This document shows positions 1 through 12,700 of a DNA stretch of 64,000 nucleotides, one piece after another. The translations under genes and the position numbers were made by a program. Below the pieces are notes generated by a model. That model was not told the DNA's origin, ran no database searches, and was given only the letters and a program-made list of their open reading frames with translations. How positions within the stretch are numbered: position 1 is the first letter of the stretch; every line of letters starts with the position of its first letter. Origin of the DNA: Sporopachydermia quercuum (Eukaryota; Ascomycota; Sporopachydermiomycetes; Sporopachydermiales; Sporopachydermiaceae); NCBI GenBank assembly GCA_001599295.1, contig BCGN01000001.1, positions 248,001-312,000 on the forward strand. Direction: 5' to 3'.

Positions 1-333
1 ATTCCTCGTTTTTTTTATTGCTATAATTCATAACTTAAGCGGATATGTCGTTTTGAACCAATACGGTAATACTAACCCAAAGTTGCGGCCAACTCTAAAA
101 TACTTCGCCATAAATGGAAAATGCATGTAATACTCTGTATGTGATACATAATTATGCATGTAAATCGCATGTGCTTTCCTATTTTGGATTTATTACCAAA
201 CTAACAGTTTTCTTCGGTTCTTTAATCAAGTTATTGTATATTATAGTTGAATATCAAACAGTAAGTATAATCTAAATAGCAACCCTATTTACGGTAGGCT
301 TAAACAAAGTATAATATCTCAGCTATTTCTAAG
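1..333. other. Left-edge sequence downstream of the SET gene
   Basis: AT-rich sequence between the window edge and the stop codon of the minus-strand SET-domain gene. It should hold that gene's 3' UTR and terminator. I see no reading frame or RNA gene in it. Confidence 0.6.
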
Positions 334-2113
334 CTATTGAACCAAGGCCAACAAGGTCTTGCCATCTCTATACAAAGTACAAGTTTCGAGATCAACTATG
401 TTTGCCAGAACTTGTAGAATTTCAATACTCCAATCACCTTTACAAAGATTGAAAACATGAGGACATTCTTCTTTTAAACTAGGTAAAAGTTCTGAATGCA
501 TTTCAGCAATTGAATCATCAATTTGAATACCAAAAATCGCCATAATGTGAACAGGAAGCGTATCACTGAAGATCCATTCATATACTGCAAGATCAAGCTC
601 ACTATGATTCATAGCAACAAGAAGAAACAATAAAAATACTTGTTCTTCATAACCAGATTCTTGTAGAGCTTGAATATCAGCAGTACCAAAACATCTTTCA
701 ACGGCTTTACAAAATTCTGGAGATAGCTCAAATGCATTCTCAAGAGTAAACACGGCATCCCTATTGGATTCTGCCAAAAGATGCAATTCTTTCTTCAATA
801 CCATTGATGTCATGTCAAGGATCTCAACTTGAGATTTTCTGTACATCATAACACATTTTTGCTTGAAATTTGATGGCTCGGGAAGATTATAATCCAATAA
901 CTTCTGTCTCTTCAATGATAATGAAACAAGCAAGTTGTACAAGCCTTGTAACTGACATCTAAGTCTCATATAATCCTCAGTGGGAGACCTCGTAGCCGTT
1001 ACTTGAAAAGCTTGCTTGAGTTTATCAAATTTGGGTTCATTTCTGGTGATATAGAATATTTGATCCTCGGTTATTTCAATACCTTTGGTTCTAGCGTACT
1101 GAAAAATAGACTCTGGAATGTGAATTTTCAATGCAACTTGATCACCAATGTTGTTTTCCAGACAGAAGCCATATCCCATCAATAATTCTTCATTGCCCTT
1201 CGCACCATAGTTATTATATATCTCAATGTTTGGTCCTGCCACTTCAGCGCCATAAATATACTTAAACTTACCCAATTCCTCAGTATTCCAGTTGACTTTG
1301 GTCAATGGATAGTGATTGGTGGCATCAGCAATAGGAATCAACATGGCCTGTCCAACACCTTCTTCATCGTGGAATGAAATATAAGAAGGGAACGACCTAG
1401 AAGTGAAGATTGTACTAGCCCACTTATACAAATCCCATGTAATTGGGTATTTGTTTTTGAACTCTTCGCTTAAATGCTTATTCTCCATAGCTTCTTTAAA
1501 TTCATTTTCCCAATAGGTTTTTCTGGCGGCAATAGATTCATTAATATTAGTACCAACCAGAAATTTCATATCATCTTCGTTGAAATAAAAAGGAGTAGTT
1601 AACTCGTCTTCTTTTGGTAAAGTATCAATGTAAGGGGCCCAAAAACTATTGAGTCCCTCTAAACGCTGGACAACTAGGAACAACTTCAAAGCAATTTTTT
1701 TGTCTGACAACGATTGCATGAATTGATCGGTGAAGTACTTGAATTCTTTGAATCTCCTATTGGTTATATGAAAAAGAATATCATTAGGAATTGTCATTAG
1801 ATTCGTATCGGCAGGGAATGCTTCACTTGAAACCAAAGTAGATCCTGCATCACCTTCTGTAGCAAATATTTCATATTAGTATTTCAGTCGTAAAAGAATC
1901 TTCTTAGATCAATTCAAATTAACTAGATAATCGACAATATATGATACACCCATAACAGGGTACCATGCTTCATCTATCACAACGAAATCAAATTCCTAAT
2001 AGCATACTTTTTATGAATTTCACTTTTGGCGATAACTCAGCGCCATATTTTGCTGCCCACTCTACTAGCCTCTCGAGCTTTTCATCCTTTGGATAGGTTC
2101 CATCGATAATCAT
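334..2113 (-). CDS. SET-domain protein lysine methyltransferase (Rkm1/Efm1 type), two exons
   Basis: Model: complement(join(334..1856,2008..2113)), 542 aa. The longest uninterrupted frame has no ATG in front of the SET domain. Exon 1, with ATG at 2113, encodes an N-terminus containing LERLVEWAAKYGAELSPKV, a start typical of these proteins. The 151-nt intron has GTATGC at its 5' end, branch TACTAAT, and TTGCTACAG at its 3' end. Splicing gives KKGDAGSTLVS in frame. The SET insert carries DATNHYP (about residues 213-219) and the cofactor-site NNYG (about 250-253), followed by NEELLMGYGF. The rest resembles the Rubisco-LSMT-type substrate-binding domain. Yeast members methylate ribosomal proteins or elongation factor eEF1A. 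The exact substrate cannot be told from sequence. The gene is divergent from PRP24. Confidence 0.85.
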
Positions 2114-3167
2114 TGTTCACCAAGATGCCCAATAATACTAATCTTTCTAACTCAATCATTAACCACTCGTTGATTCTTCCTTTGTATGTATGTTATTAAA
2201 TAAGAGGTATTAGTTAATAATTGATTCTCTAATTTTAATTAATTCGTTTGATATGTATAGTTCAGTTCAATACTTAATTATTAAATTATTGTGGGTTGGT
2301 CATTCAATAGAGAAGTAAATACAAGGAAAAGTAACTGTAGAAGGATAACTCATCTCATAAGAATGAAAATTTTATACTGAAAAGAACTGAGAGTGAAAAA
2401 TGCACATACTTAAGGGACAATGAAATGGCATAACTAGTTGCTGTCCGAAACGAAGAAATAATCCGAAAGAAGATTTTAAAGTTTAACGAAACTTATTACC
2501 ATTTGAAGTAATAAATAAGATTGAAAATAAAGTTTAAGCAGAGCTAAAGTTGAAGTTTATTTCAGAGCGAAATTGACGGACAATTGGTATCTAACGGTGA
2601 TTCTATAGTGATTTTATTGGTAATTGAATAACCATTGATGAATAACTTTCCTGTTGAACTTTCAGATAAAACAGTAAAAGCAAATATCTCTATTTAGACA
2701 TTTCATTAGAGTCAATGGACGGCCTCTTCGCAATTCCCAAGTACGAATCATTTTCCGAGCATATTGTCCATTCTCATCTTGCGCTCTCTTGTCATTTTAC
2801 CAACCGGCCCATACCGTAACTTAAACTCATAATATTCTTTGGCAAATAATCTCTCGTATTCCCCTATTGTTCTCAAAGCGATTATAGTATCACGTAATTC
2901 TTTTTTCTTTCCATCTCTTTTCTCATCTTGTTGATGTCGCTTAACAGAATGATAAACAATACAATTATGCTATTTTCTCTCCCACGCAGTCGACAGCTTG
3001 TTGCTTTTTATTAGAAGAGTGCAACAAGTATATATTATTATCTGGTAAAAAGTAGATTGTTTGGATCTAAATAGCGGGTTCTTATTCTGCAAATGATTAC
3101 ATTGAAATACTAAGCTGCAGTTTTACTGCATTATTATACTATTATTATTAGTACTATCATCATCTCA
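2114..3167. other. Divergent promoter region, SET gene / PRP24
   Basis: AT-rich intergenic stretch of about 1.05 kb between two divergent starts. It holds both promoters. No additional coding exon or RNA gene was recognised. Confidence 0.6.
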
Positions 3168-6100
3168 ATGACAGCTATGTTTAACGAATGGTGTAAAGTA
3201 GAATGCGCTGCTTATACGGAAGTACTTGACTCCTCTCTTTTCGATCAATACAATACAACTCTGAACATCCCGCAAAACTCACTCAACCTTGCTGAAAATT
3301 ACGAAGCAATTCGTCCTAAAGAAAAAGATGAACCTGATACCTTAACAAGCTTCTCCACTATCAACGTTGTTCGCTCTGAAGGCCCTGAAAACACACTTAT
3401 CACTCGCAGACTTCGTTGTTGGCTAAACAAATGGTTTGCTTTCACTCATGAGGAATGGAATAATTGGATTGAGGATGAACTGAAGTTTATTGATTTCGAT
3501 ATGAAGGCTGTTCCTGAACTTAAGATCAGTATAGATGATGAAGTGTTAGTTGAAAGGATTCGGAACATTTATCTAAAACCTTTGAATGCAATATTACAAG
3601 CATACATTGTGGAGCATCCTACCTGGAAATGTATGGTAAAAGCACTAGAAACTGCCGTTTTCCTTTTTGATTATTTCATACCAGAAGATATAAGAGAGGC
3701 CCAAGTATTCGGAGAGAAAACGTCAAGCTTGGGAATGTATTTGTATGAAAATATCTTTCGCTTATATCGACAAGCTCAGGATGTATGTTTACTTGATGTG
3801 GCACATTTCCAGAATGTTTTTGATGTACTGATAGAGTTTTTAAACCGGTTTGAAGCACCTGATTGCGGAACCAAGAAAAAAATGCAGCAGATATATTTAG
3901 AACGGTTGATGAGTGTTCATATGCAAATAGATGAGACGTTCTCACAATATTCCAGTTTTGTATCCCGATTGTTCAAGCCGAGGTATGAGATTGAAATGGC
4001 CACAGTTAGTAAGAAACTAACGGCCGTTAGAAATATGCTCAAATTTTTTGAGCCATTTGAGGAGGAGTTAACTGGGTTGGAACGTCCGAAAGGAAACAAT
4101 GGTCTTAATCACGGAACAGATAATGTTTTGGAAGTTTTTGATAAGTATATCTCCAAATTGAAACATCGGCTGATGAAACTTAAACTAAAGAAAGAGGCTA
4201 ATGTTGGACAAATAATCGAAACTGTGAAAAGAATCTTCATATTATATGAGCGAGCATTAGAACAAGCCCCTAATAATGAGAGCCTATGGTTAAACTATAT
4301 CTGTTTTGCATTTGATTTCTACGAAGAATATAGGACGAAAACAGAAGCGGAAACGGAAGCGGAAGGGTACAAGAAACAACTTGTGTGGCTTGTTGATCGT
4401 GGGGTAAAGTTTATTCCTAAGGGTTTAGGTATATGGAAGATGTATTTCCGAACAATAGACGCGCTTGAGATGAATTCTGAATTTTCTGATAAGTTAGGTA
4501 CAATAGACGGAATAGCCACACTTAATCAATTCGATATAATTTCTTCACAATTCATTAGCGAAAACCCACAGCTTTATTTACAGTGGAAAGACGTTAAGCT
4601 TGCTTATTTCAACATTATGCTTAAAAAGATCAACAGTGGGAACATTGCTTACATGGAATCTTTGCTTAAAGATACAATCTCCACTTACCAGTTTATAGTG
4701 GAGTTCGATGGAGCCAGAGCTGATTATTTCCTTACATTAGAGAAGTTTATACTCAAGGTTCATACAGCATTCGATGATGTGGCAAATACGCGGGAAATGT
4801 ACCAAAAACTATTGCAGGGTAAGCGGAAGCATGAGTCAGAAGCTTGGTTAATGTGGGCCAACTGGGAGCAGCAAAATGGTGATAATATGGAAGTGAATAA
4901 TGTCTACCAGCGGGCGATACGAGTTAGGCCGATAGATTGGCATGAGAGAGTACAAGAAGATTACCAGTTGTGGATACCGGAAGGGTTACATGGTGGGGCA
5001 GTGTTGCGTGCGGAGTCCCTTTGTTGGAGAATGAGAGCAGGACCTGGATTAGGAAGTGAAAGTGGTGGAGTAGCAGAAGAAAAAATAGGCCAAAAGGCAG
5101 ATGTGAAAGATGACCCGGAAATAAGTGAGGACAGAGTAATGAAAGAACCACAAAGTGGTGAGGCAACGGAAGAATCTGAAGAAAGACAAGTCTTAAAACG
5201 AACAGCAGATGAGATGAATGAGAGCATGCCGATACTTTCCGATACTATCACAAACACTTCGACTGTTTCCTCTTCGATTGCTACTTCCGATCCCACTACC
5301 GATCTGCCAGCTAAGAAACTTAAACTCAAACAAACACCTACACGTGATCGGGAACACTGTTCGGTAATCGTATCCAATATCCCCTCTGATTGTTCCGTAG
5401 AATCAATCAGAGAATTGTTCTCCGAGTGCGGAGAAATTAATGAAGTTTCTCTGCTCATTCCGGGTTATGCCGCGGTAGAATTCAAAGACAAAGCACAGGT
5501 TTACCCTGCATTAACTAAGACTTACAAACAATTATGTGGATCTGAAATAGTGGTATCTAAAGCCGAAGATACAACTGTGTTTGTAACAAATTTCTCGCCT
5601 GAAATTACCTCAAATTTCCTCCGCAATTTTTTCTCTAAAGCTGGGACTGTCTTAAATGTCAGATTACCCAGTAATTTCAGCTCTACACGGAGGTTTGCAT
5701 ACATACAGTTTTCTTCAGCTAAAGAAGCCGAAACCGCAGTGGAAATATTCAATGGAATCTTAATTGATCCAAAAGATAAGTTTAAGCTTGTAGTTAAAAT
5801 ATCCGATCCTGAAGCGAAACTTAAACGCCGGAAAGACCCGGAGATTTATGTCCGAGGGTTGGACTTTTTTAAGGTTAATGAAGAGAAACTTCGGGAAGTT
5901 TTTTCCGAATTTGGTGAAATAAGCGGAATAAGCTTAGCTCGGCATGATGACCGAAACAAGAAGTTACCGAGAAAGAGATTGCATGACGGATATGCCTTTA
6001 TTAGATATACAGAAAAGCAAGCTGCAGATAATGCATTGAAATTGAATGGAACTACGCTAGCTGATAAAACAATTGGAGTTTTGTCATCGGAAACAAAGGT

Positions 6101-6689
6101 AAAATCGATTGGGGGAAATAAGCGGAAGCCACCAGAACAGGAACGGAATCCAGATAAGGGAAAAGAAAAGCAAGGCAAAACGATTAGAGTTGATAATCTA
6201 CCGGAGATTACTGAGGCAGAACTTATAAATCATTTTAACTGTTATGGAGTAATCAAGAAAATTAGTCTTGAAACAGCAGGAAGAGCGAGAGTTGAATTTG
6301 AAAGCGGAAATGGTGCGGTTAAGGCAGTCGTTGGAAGTAATGAGTCAGTAATTAGAGGAAATAAAATTGTGGCTAAGTTAGATTCTGAAGGATTAGCCCG
6401 GAGTAGAACAACTATGATTCCACCAGCACTAAGAAGAAAGAAAATCGGAGTTGTAAATAAAGTAATAGAAGCAACTTGGAATGATGGCAAAGACGGATTA
6501 TTTAGATCGAACGGGGCACTAGGAAGTACCGAACGGAATTTGGGTGGCATTGAAGGTTTGAAACCTAGAGTTTTGGACTCTCAAGAAGCATTCAAAGCAG
6601 AAGACAATTTAGATGGGCCACAACCACAGGAATCAGCAAACCCTCTGAAATCCAATGATGATTTCCGAAAATTGTTAGGTTTGAAGTGA
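3168..6689 (+). CDS. PRP24: U6 snRNP assembly factor Prp24/SART3 with HAT repeats and four RRMs
   Basis: 1173 aa, starting at the first ATG. Prp24 binds U6 snRNA and promotes U4/U6 annealing during spliceosome recycling in the nucleus. About residues 1-640 are helical repeats of HAT type, with spaced W, Y and P residues (for example EAWLMWANWEQQNGD). An acidic Ser/Thr-rich linker follows. RRMs start near residues 728 (VIVSNIP), 801 (VFVTNF), 891 (IYVRGLDF) and 1003 (IRVDNLP, more degenerate). The protein ends with SNDDFRKLLGLK, the LSm-interaction motif known from Prp24 and SART3. S. cerevisiae Prp24 (444 aa) lacks the HAT half. Human SART3 and S. pombe Prp24 have it. A single exon is predicted. 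The identification is strong because of the C-terminal motif. Confidence 0.93.
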   Translation: MTAMFNEWCKVECAAYTEVLDSSLFDQYNTTLNIPQNSLNLAENYEAIRPKEKDEPDTLTSFSTINVVRSEGPENTLITRRLRCWLNKWFAFTHEEWNNWIEDELKFIDFDMKAVPELKISIDDEVLVERIRNIYLKPLNAILQAYIVEHPTWKCMVKALETAVFLFDYFIPEDIREAQVFGEKTSSLGMYLYENIFRLYRQAQDVCLLDVAHFQNVFDVLIEFLNRFEAPDCGTKKKMQQIYLERLMSVHMQIDETFSQYSSFVSRLFKPRYEIEMATVSKKLTAVRNMLKFFEPFEEELTGLERPKGNNGLNHGTDNVLEVFDKYISKLKHRLMKLKLKKEANVGQIIETVKRIFILYERALEQAPNNESLWLNYICFAFDFYEEYRTKTEAETEAEGYKKQLVWLVDRGVKFIPKGLGIWKMYFRTIDALEMNSEFSDKLGTIDGIATLNQFDIISSQFISENPQLYLQWKDVKLAYFNIMLKKINSGNIAYMESLLKDTISTYQFIVEFDGARADYFLTLEKFILKVHTAFDDVANTREMYQKLLQGKRKHESEAWLMWANWEQQNGDNMEVNNVYQRAIRVRPIDWHERVQEDYQLWIPEGLHGGAVLRAESLCWRMRAGPGLGSESGGVAEEKIGQKADVKDDPEISEDRVMKEPQSGEATEESEERQVLKRTADEMNESMPILSDTITNTSTVSSSIATSDPTTDLPAKKLKLKQTPTRDREHCSVIVSNIPSDCSVESIRELFSECGEINEVSLLIPGYAAVEFKDKAQVYPALTKTYKQLCGSEIVVSKAEDTTVFVTNFSPEITSNFLRNFFSKAGTVLNVRLPSNFSSTRRFAYIQFSSAKEAETAVEIFNGILIDPKDKFKLVVKISDPEAKLKRRKDPEIYVRGLDFFKVNEEKLREVFSEFGEISGISLARHDDRNKKLPRKRLHDGYAFIRYTEKQAADNALKLNGTTLADKTIGVLSSETKVKSIGGNKRKPPEQERNPDKGKEKQGKTIRVDNLPEITEAELINHFNCYGVIKKISLETAGRARVEFESGNGAVKAVVGSNESVIRGNKIVAKLDSEGLARSRTTMIPPALRRKKIGVVNKVIEATWNDGKDGLFRSNGALGSTERNLGGIEGLKPRVLDSQEAFKAEDNLDGPQPQESANPLKSNDDFRKLLGLK

Positions 6690-7953
6690 TATTTCTGGAG
6701 TTCAGTATTTTGTTTCACGCTTTGGCGCTGTTAAAACTTAGACTTCATATAAGCTCAAATTTGAGTTTTCGTGGGGAAAAGCATAAATAGTAGCACAAAA
6801 CTATCACATATTCCTCTGTAATGTGTGACCTTTTATTCGATTGAGCAGTGTATTATATATAGTGAACTATGTAAAGTTTTTGATACTACAAAATTCTTTA
6901 GGAGGGTGAAATCTGTATCTGACAGTGGAAAAAATGAATGGATAGCAAAATAATAGTCAAGTGGAAGTATTACAACTTCGTCGCAGAGATGATTTACTCA
7001 AGCCTTAACTGAACATTTGATACCTAAAAAGTATTGAGAGTTCCTAGTATTAATTCCGTTATTTGATTATGATAATTTTTCAGCGTCATTTGACTGAAAA
7101 TGAAATCTTTCTATGCAAAATTCACGGTAATATAGTCGTAGTTTGTAGCAACAGTACTTCAGCAAGAAAATAGAATGCTAGTAACCAACGATTTTTCTGG
7201 GTTAGCTAAATGGAGAACTCAAGCTTCAGTATCCTTCGTAGAATGAATAACCCTAGAACGTTCAAATGGGCTGCTGTTAATAAAGAAAAATTTTTTAATT
7301 AACAATGTCTAAGAAATCTTTTACTCAATGCATTATCAATTAATTCAATCTTTTCAACAACAAATATTCATGTTATCATCAGTTAGTTACCTTTCTGCGA
7401 GTTCGCATAATTTTTTCAATCACGTAACCAATAAATTAATCTTATCTCAAACTTTAATCTTTTCTTTTTCATCCCCACGCTTTTCCCTCAATTGCTAATA
7501 TTCCTCAGAATAACGACCAATTATATCATCGAATCAACATTTTATAGGCCGTTGATGCAGTAAGAAATAAAATTATCTACGAAATATCGGCAAAAGCTAT
7601 TGTGAAATTCTCCATTAAAATAGACCATCGATAGAGACAGAAACAACTGTGGGGCTAAATAAAATCCATGGGGAGAGATATCCATGAATACAGCTACAAC
7701 CGCAATAGAAACACGATCCTCTTCAAGAACTATAATTATATGTCGTAAGCGTATGCATAGTTCTTATAACTAAACAACTGGAACAATATATTTTCGTTTC
7801 CAAATATAAATGATCCTGTTTCGCCACATATTTCATTTTTCATATTTTCTCTGGGTCACAGTTCAATTTCTTGATTGATTGCTTTGATTTGAGCAACTAA
7901 AGATACATTCGTCGTAGTTAAGTTTAGTTCTTCATATAATTCAAAGCGTTAAA
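6690..7953. other. Intergenic region, PRP24 3' end to aldo-keto reductase promoter
   Basis: About 1.26 kb of AT-rich sequence between two genes on the same strand. It must hold the PRP24 terminator and the reductase promoter. An A/T-rich TATA-like stretch lies near 7,785-7,810. No other gene was seen. Confidence 0.55.
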
Positions 7954-8883
7954 ATGACTGATAAATACGTTACTTTAAATACTGGTGCAAAAATTCCAGC
8001 CATTGGTTTAGGAACCTGGACTTCAGAAGATCCCGAAACTGTTGAATCTGCTGTTGAATATGCCTTGACTGAAGCAGGTTACAGGCACATTGACACTGCT
8101 TTCATTTATAAGAATGAGGAACAAGTAGGAGCAGCTCTCAAGAAAGCATTTGCCAAGGGATTGAAGAGAGAAGATGTTTTTGTCACTACAAAACTTTGGG
8201 GAACTTTCCAAGATCGACCTGAAGCCAATTTAGATATTTCATTGAAGAAATTAGGACTTGATTACGTAGATTTATATCTCGTCCATTGGCCAGTTCCTCT
8301 TAACTCTCAAGGTAGAGATGATCCATTCGTTCCTCTGAAAGAAGATGGTTCGAGAGATCTCAAAACTAACTGGAGCTATATTGACACATGGAAAGAAGTT
8401 GAAAAATTGATTGGCACTGGAAAGACAAAAGCAATTGGCGTGTCTAACTTATCTATCCCATTTCTTGAAGCTTTATTAGCGGAAGCTAAAATCGTTCCTG
8501 CTGTTAATCAAATAGAATTACATCCTTTACTTCCTCAGCCAGAATTAGTGAAATTCTGTGAAGACCATGGAATTGTGGTTGAAGCTTATTCGCCTTTAGG
8601 ATCAGCTGGAGGGCCATTGTTGAAAAATAAGTCTATTTTGAAGATTGCTGAAAGCCATGGTGTTTCTCCAGCTACAATATTGATTTCATATCATGTCAGC
8701 TCTGGCAGAGTCACTTTACCAAAATCTGTCACCCACAAGAGAATTGAAGATAATGCCAAAGTTGTTGATTTGTTACCTGAAGATATTAAGGTGTTAGATA
8801 ATGTGCATAAGACTGAAGGTATTCATAGATTTACTAAGCCTAATTGGGGTGTTGATCTTAAGTTCCCTGATTGGAAGACCTAA
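7954..8883 (+). CDS. NADPH-dependent aldo-keto reductase (Gcy1/Ypr1 type)
   Basis: 309 aa, the usual length for a yeast aldo-keto reductase (S. cerevisiae Gcy1 has 312). These cytosolic TIM-barrel enzymes reduce aldehydes and ketones with NADPH. Gcy1 itself also acts as a glycerol dehydrogenase. The catalytic tetrad is visible: D47 and Y52 in HIDTAFIYKNE, K80 in TTKLW, and H111 in LVHWP. The GLGTW signature is near residue 18, and the NADP-binding LPKSVTHKRIEDN segment is near the C-terminus. The ATG sits in an AAAATG context. No intron is needed. The exact substrate is not predictable, because this family has many paralogues in yeasts. Confidence 0.93.
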   Translation: MTDKYVTLNTGAKIPAIGLGTWTSEDPETVESAVEYALTEAGYRHIDTAFIYKNEEQVGAALKKAFAKGLKREDVFVTTKLWGTFQDRPEANLDISLKKLGLDYVDLYLVHWPVPLNSQGRDDPFVPLKEDGSRDLKTNWSYIDTWKEVEKLIGTGKTKAIGVSNLSIPFLEALLAEAKIVPAVNQIELHPLLPQPELVKFCEDHGIVVEAYSPLGSAGGPLLKNKSILKIAESHGVSPATILISYHVSSGRVTLPKSVTHKRIEDNAKVVDLLPEDIKVLDNVHKTEGIHRFTKPNWGVDLKFPDWKT

Positions 8884-9705
8884 GTGCCCAGAATGTTGTA
8901 TACGTTAGTTAACTTGTAAAAGGGTAAAACATTAGAATAAAGAGAATAATGAAGAATAAAAGATAACTGTAGTGCCAAATATTTTCGCCACGTTCGAAAG
9001 AGAGCATTGCTTTGTGATTCATCACTTCTATCGAACTTTTTACAAAGCTTTTTTTGATGTCGCCGCCCGTTAGATTTGTCGACATATTAACGATCTATTG
9101 CTTTTGTTCACAGTATGATTATATGATTACTGCGACCTGATTGGTTTACCTAGATAAATATCAGAAGCATAAATGTCATTTAATGTATTTGTGATAACTA
9201 ATTTGTTGGACATCGCTGTTTCCGCTGCTAATTATGGAATACTGTTTTTGTTTTTGTTCTGTTTGTAGTTAATAGTATGAAAAACATCGACTATAGCTCC
9301 CCTTAGCCTCACATACAATAATCAATCTTTTACGCCTAAATGCTCAGAAAAGGAATATGATTTATCATTATAAGTCATATCCCTACATGGCAGAATCGTA
9401 GCATGTGCACAAATAGGTTATTCAAAAGGTTATTCAAAAGGTCATCGTCCACAACATATTCTTCTCAGCTACAACCATTACATAGTAGCCATGAGAAGGT
9501 ATCCCACAATTGATTACGATATATATGAAATAGTAACATCTGTATTAGAACAACTGTATGTATCAACGCAATTCTCTTCTTGTCTATTTATATCAGAAGA
9601 AAAACTTTGATTATTATAACGAGTATGATTTACTTATATGCGGGAAAATGGTAATTTCCCACTAACTTATTCATTCGTCTAGTAGCATGTATAATGCTGG
9701 GTGTT
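8884..9705. other. Convergent intergenic region with a short tandem repeat
   Basis: This region separates the reductase (+) from the 3' end of NUP188 (-), so it should contain two terminators. Near 9,415-9,438 the 12-mer GGTTATTCAAAA occurs twice in tandem. No reading frame of interest was seen. Confidence 0.55.
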
Positions 9706-12700
9706 TTAGTTATTCTTACCAGCAACCAAAACATCCTTTACTAAAATCAATTCTTTCATAACTGTTTCCACCAACGCATTTATTTCTTGCGATTTACAGT
9801 ACTGTGCCATTATTAATCTTTCTTCCTTACTGACGGCTTTAACGCACTCTGCCAACCTCGTAGGTCTGTTGATCAAGAAATTGACATTGTTCAAAATCAA
9901 AGCACGATAGCTTTGATTGCTTCCACTTCCAGTGGTAATCTTGACTTCCTGGCTATCCAAATACATAGCTAGAACCATTTCAACTTCAGTAGCTTGTTTG
10001 CCATCATATTTACGGTTTTCATGCCCATTTCGCAACACTTCAAACAATACTATCAGTTGTACAAGCTCTTCAGTGCTAGTATACGTAATCACACTAGTGG
10101 CTAGTGATTTGGTGGACCAGAATCTGAAAACATCTCGGATATGCCGAGCATAAAACTTAAGGAAAATTGTAACTTCAGCAGTTATTCTTGTTCCAAAGTG
10201 TTCCACCATTGTCAATACTATGGGAAGGACACCCTTAGCCCAACATTTATGTATCCCAGAACTACTAGAGGAGAGGATTTCTGTGCTCTGTCTAATTTGC
10301 AAACATATGGGCGCAGTCACCAAAAGAAAGAACAAGTTCTTGGTTAGGAAAGATTCGACTAAAGGTTCAGCTTGAACCAATTCTGAGATAATTCGGAACA
10401 CAGCTTCAGTGCATTCTACTCGCAATTCTCGTTCGCGTTCTGCTTCCGCTTCTGCTTCTGTTTCCAACGGTTCTGTCATCGGTGGCTCAGGTACACAGTT
10501 GAATATAAACTCTAGCAAAGCCACATCCGTTTCTGACTTCTGGATCACTGAGGTCAATTGTAACTGAAACTCTCGGCTTGGATTCAATTTCAGGACTAGA
10601 TTTATAATAGCAGAAACTTGCTTTAAATCTTCTTGTAATCCTAATAAATGATGTGTCTGATCAGCCGAATGTCCAATCAAATGTCGGACTAATCTGCACA
10701 AAAAAATATCCAATACCGAGAGCAAAGATGCCGAAATTCCGGCAGGAAATCCTGGTTTACGTTCTGATTCTTGAAAATAATTAAGCAATAGTAATACTAT
10801 TCGTATTAATGGTCGATAAAATGAGGAATCGAAAAGCCGGGCTGTTTGCTCTGATCCTGCACTTCCCCTATGTTGAATTAACAACTGTGCAACCTTATTG
10901 AAAGCCTCCTCTCCGTTTATGGTAATTCCTTGCCTCAAAAAAGTATAATACACTAGAAATGCAAGATTTAGCCCCTCCGGTTGTTCAGATCGCAAAGCAA
11001 TCTGTGCCACACTTTCAAGAGATCTAAGAACTACAGGGGATGACTCAGGGCTGGTTTTACCAACGGTTAATACTAAAGCAATAACGAAACATATCCACGA
11101 TTGGCCAAGACAATCATTTGCATGTCTTTGAAGCTTATTCAGATTCCTCTTCACGGCTAGTTCCCGGAACTTATCATGCCATTGCCGGTCCTGTTCCGAA
11201 TCCAACATAAAAATTATATCTAAAAGCTCAATAAAGCTAGAATAGCGGGCATTATACCGAGGCCACAGTAATCTGGAAGATGTAAGCATCGGAAGGGGTA
11301 TTTGCAGAAACGAGCCCAGCTCTTTTTCAATTCCGATCTCTTTCTCGGCAGGAAGCTCAGACAAAAACTGCCGGGAATAATCGGAAAGAAGCGAATTTTC
11401 CTCACCAAGGAAGTTTTTGATGATAAGTTCTTTTTGGGAGGAATTCTTCTTACTGCGCTTCCGAAGGGTCAAAGCTAAAATCTCCATGGCTTTTCCAGCA
11501 ACAAGATGCCGGTAACTTCCGTTCACTGCTTTCTCAATATCAACAGTATCTTTTACTCCAAAAACTACTGTATCTTTAGCTTCAGCTTGGCTTTCGGAGA
11601 TTATTTTCAATAATTCCGTTATAAAATCATCTTCAGTTGTATTTATTTCTGTGGAAGTAACTGCTATGGCCGAGAGCAGCTCTAATTTATAGTCGGAAGG
11701 ATACTGTGAAAGCCGAGAAGCGGAATTCACCAAAGCTCCAATAAATCCCGAGTCAGAATTCCCCCGCAACAACTTCATTACAAGCCCTTGTTGCTGACCT
11801 TGGAATAAACTAGAAAAGAAGCGACATACACATGATTTGACTTTGTAGTCGCACAAATCGTTACGGATTGTGATAATCAGCTGTGCTACAAACACTTGGG
11901 CTTCAGCTTTCAAATGTGCTAACAATGACGGAGTTTCCAATCCAGATCCTGAAGTATATTCGGCAGTAACTAAAGCTGAAAATAAATTGGCAACAGCNTC
12001 CCGAAGCTCGGGATATTTAATATATAACCCAATAAGCTCTCGGGGTCTTGCAAATAGCTCGGAGATCATTGGAGATTCGATCGGAATCGGTCTCGTTCGG
12101 ATTAATGCAGTACTCAACCTTAAACACGATTGTAACCATAGACGGGACCATATCCCTAAATTATCAGAAGAATCCGGATGGGCAAACCAAAGCTCTGCAC
12201 CGGAGTCTATCGGCACAAGTATTGCAGAAAGACATGTGATATCGCTAGCTTTAGGGCCAACAAAAGCGGAAACGATATCATCTCCAGCCCCGGCAAGTAT
12301 TCTAACCCTTTCCATTTTATACGCATTTTCGGCGTCAGTACCATAAGATACATGTAAGACCTTACGCAGAACTTTAATCATCCGACATCCCACCCGAAGT
12401 TTCCGATAATATTTCCCTTTAGCTTCAACCCTCCAATAAGAGAAACCTTCCAACATGCGTAACACTTGTCCAACAAACTGACCGGCAAGATCCTCCCGAA
12501 CTATTAGATTATATCTTTCTTCTTCCCCTCTTAGAACAGCATACCAAGTTCGGATACACGAATCCACAAGAGCGTCACAAAGATCTAATAGGGACTCTGT
12601 GAAAGCGAAATCTGCTTCGGCCATTTCTCGGCTTCGGAAAATGACTTCTGCTATTCCAACGGCACCATTACCGGGGAAAATACCACTTCTGGATAAATAC

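Noticed and set aside
4961-5458. 165-codon minus-strand ORF
   Set aside because: Shadow of the PRP24 coding strand, Ser-rich with no domain.
11870-12346. 158-codon plus-strand ORF
   Set aside because: Shadow of NUP188 with no recognisable features.
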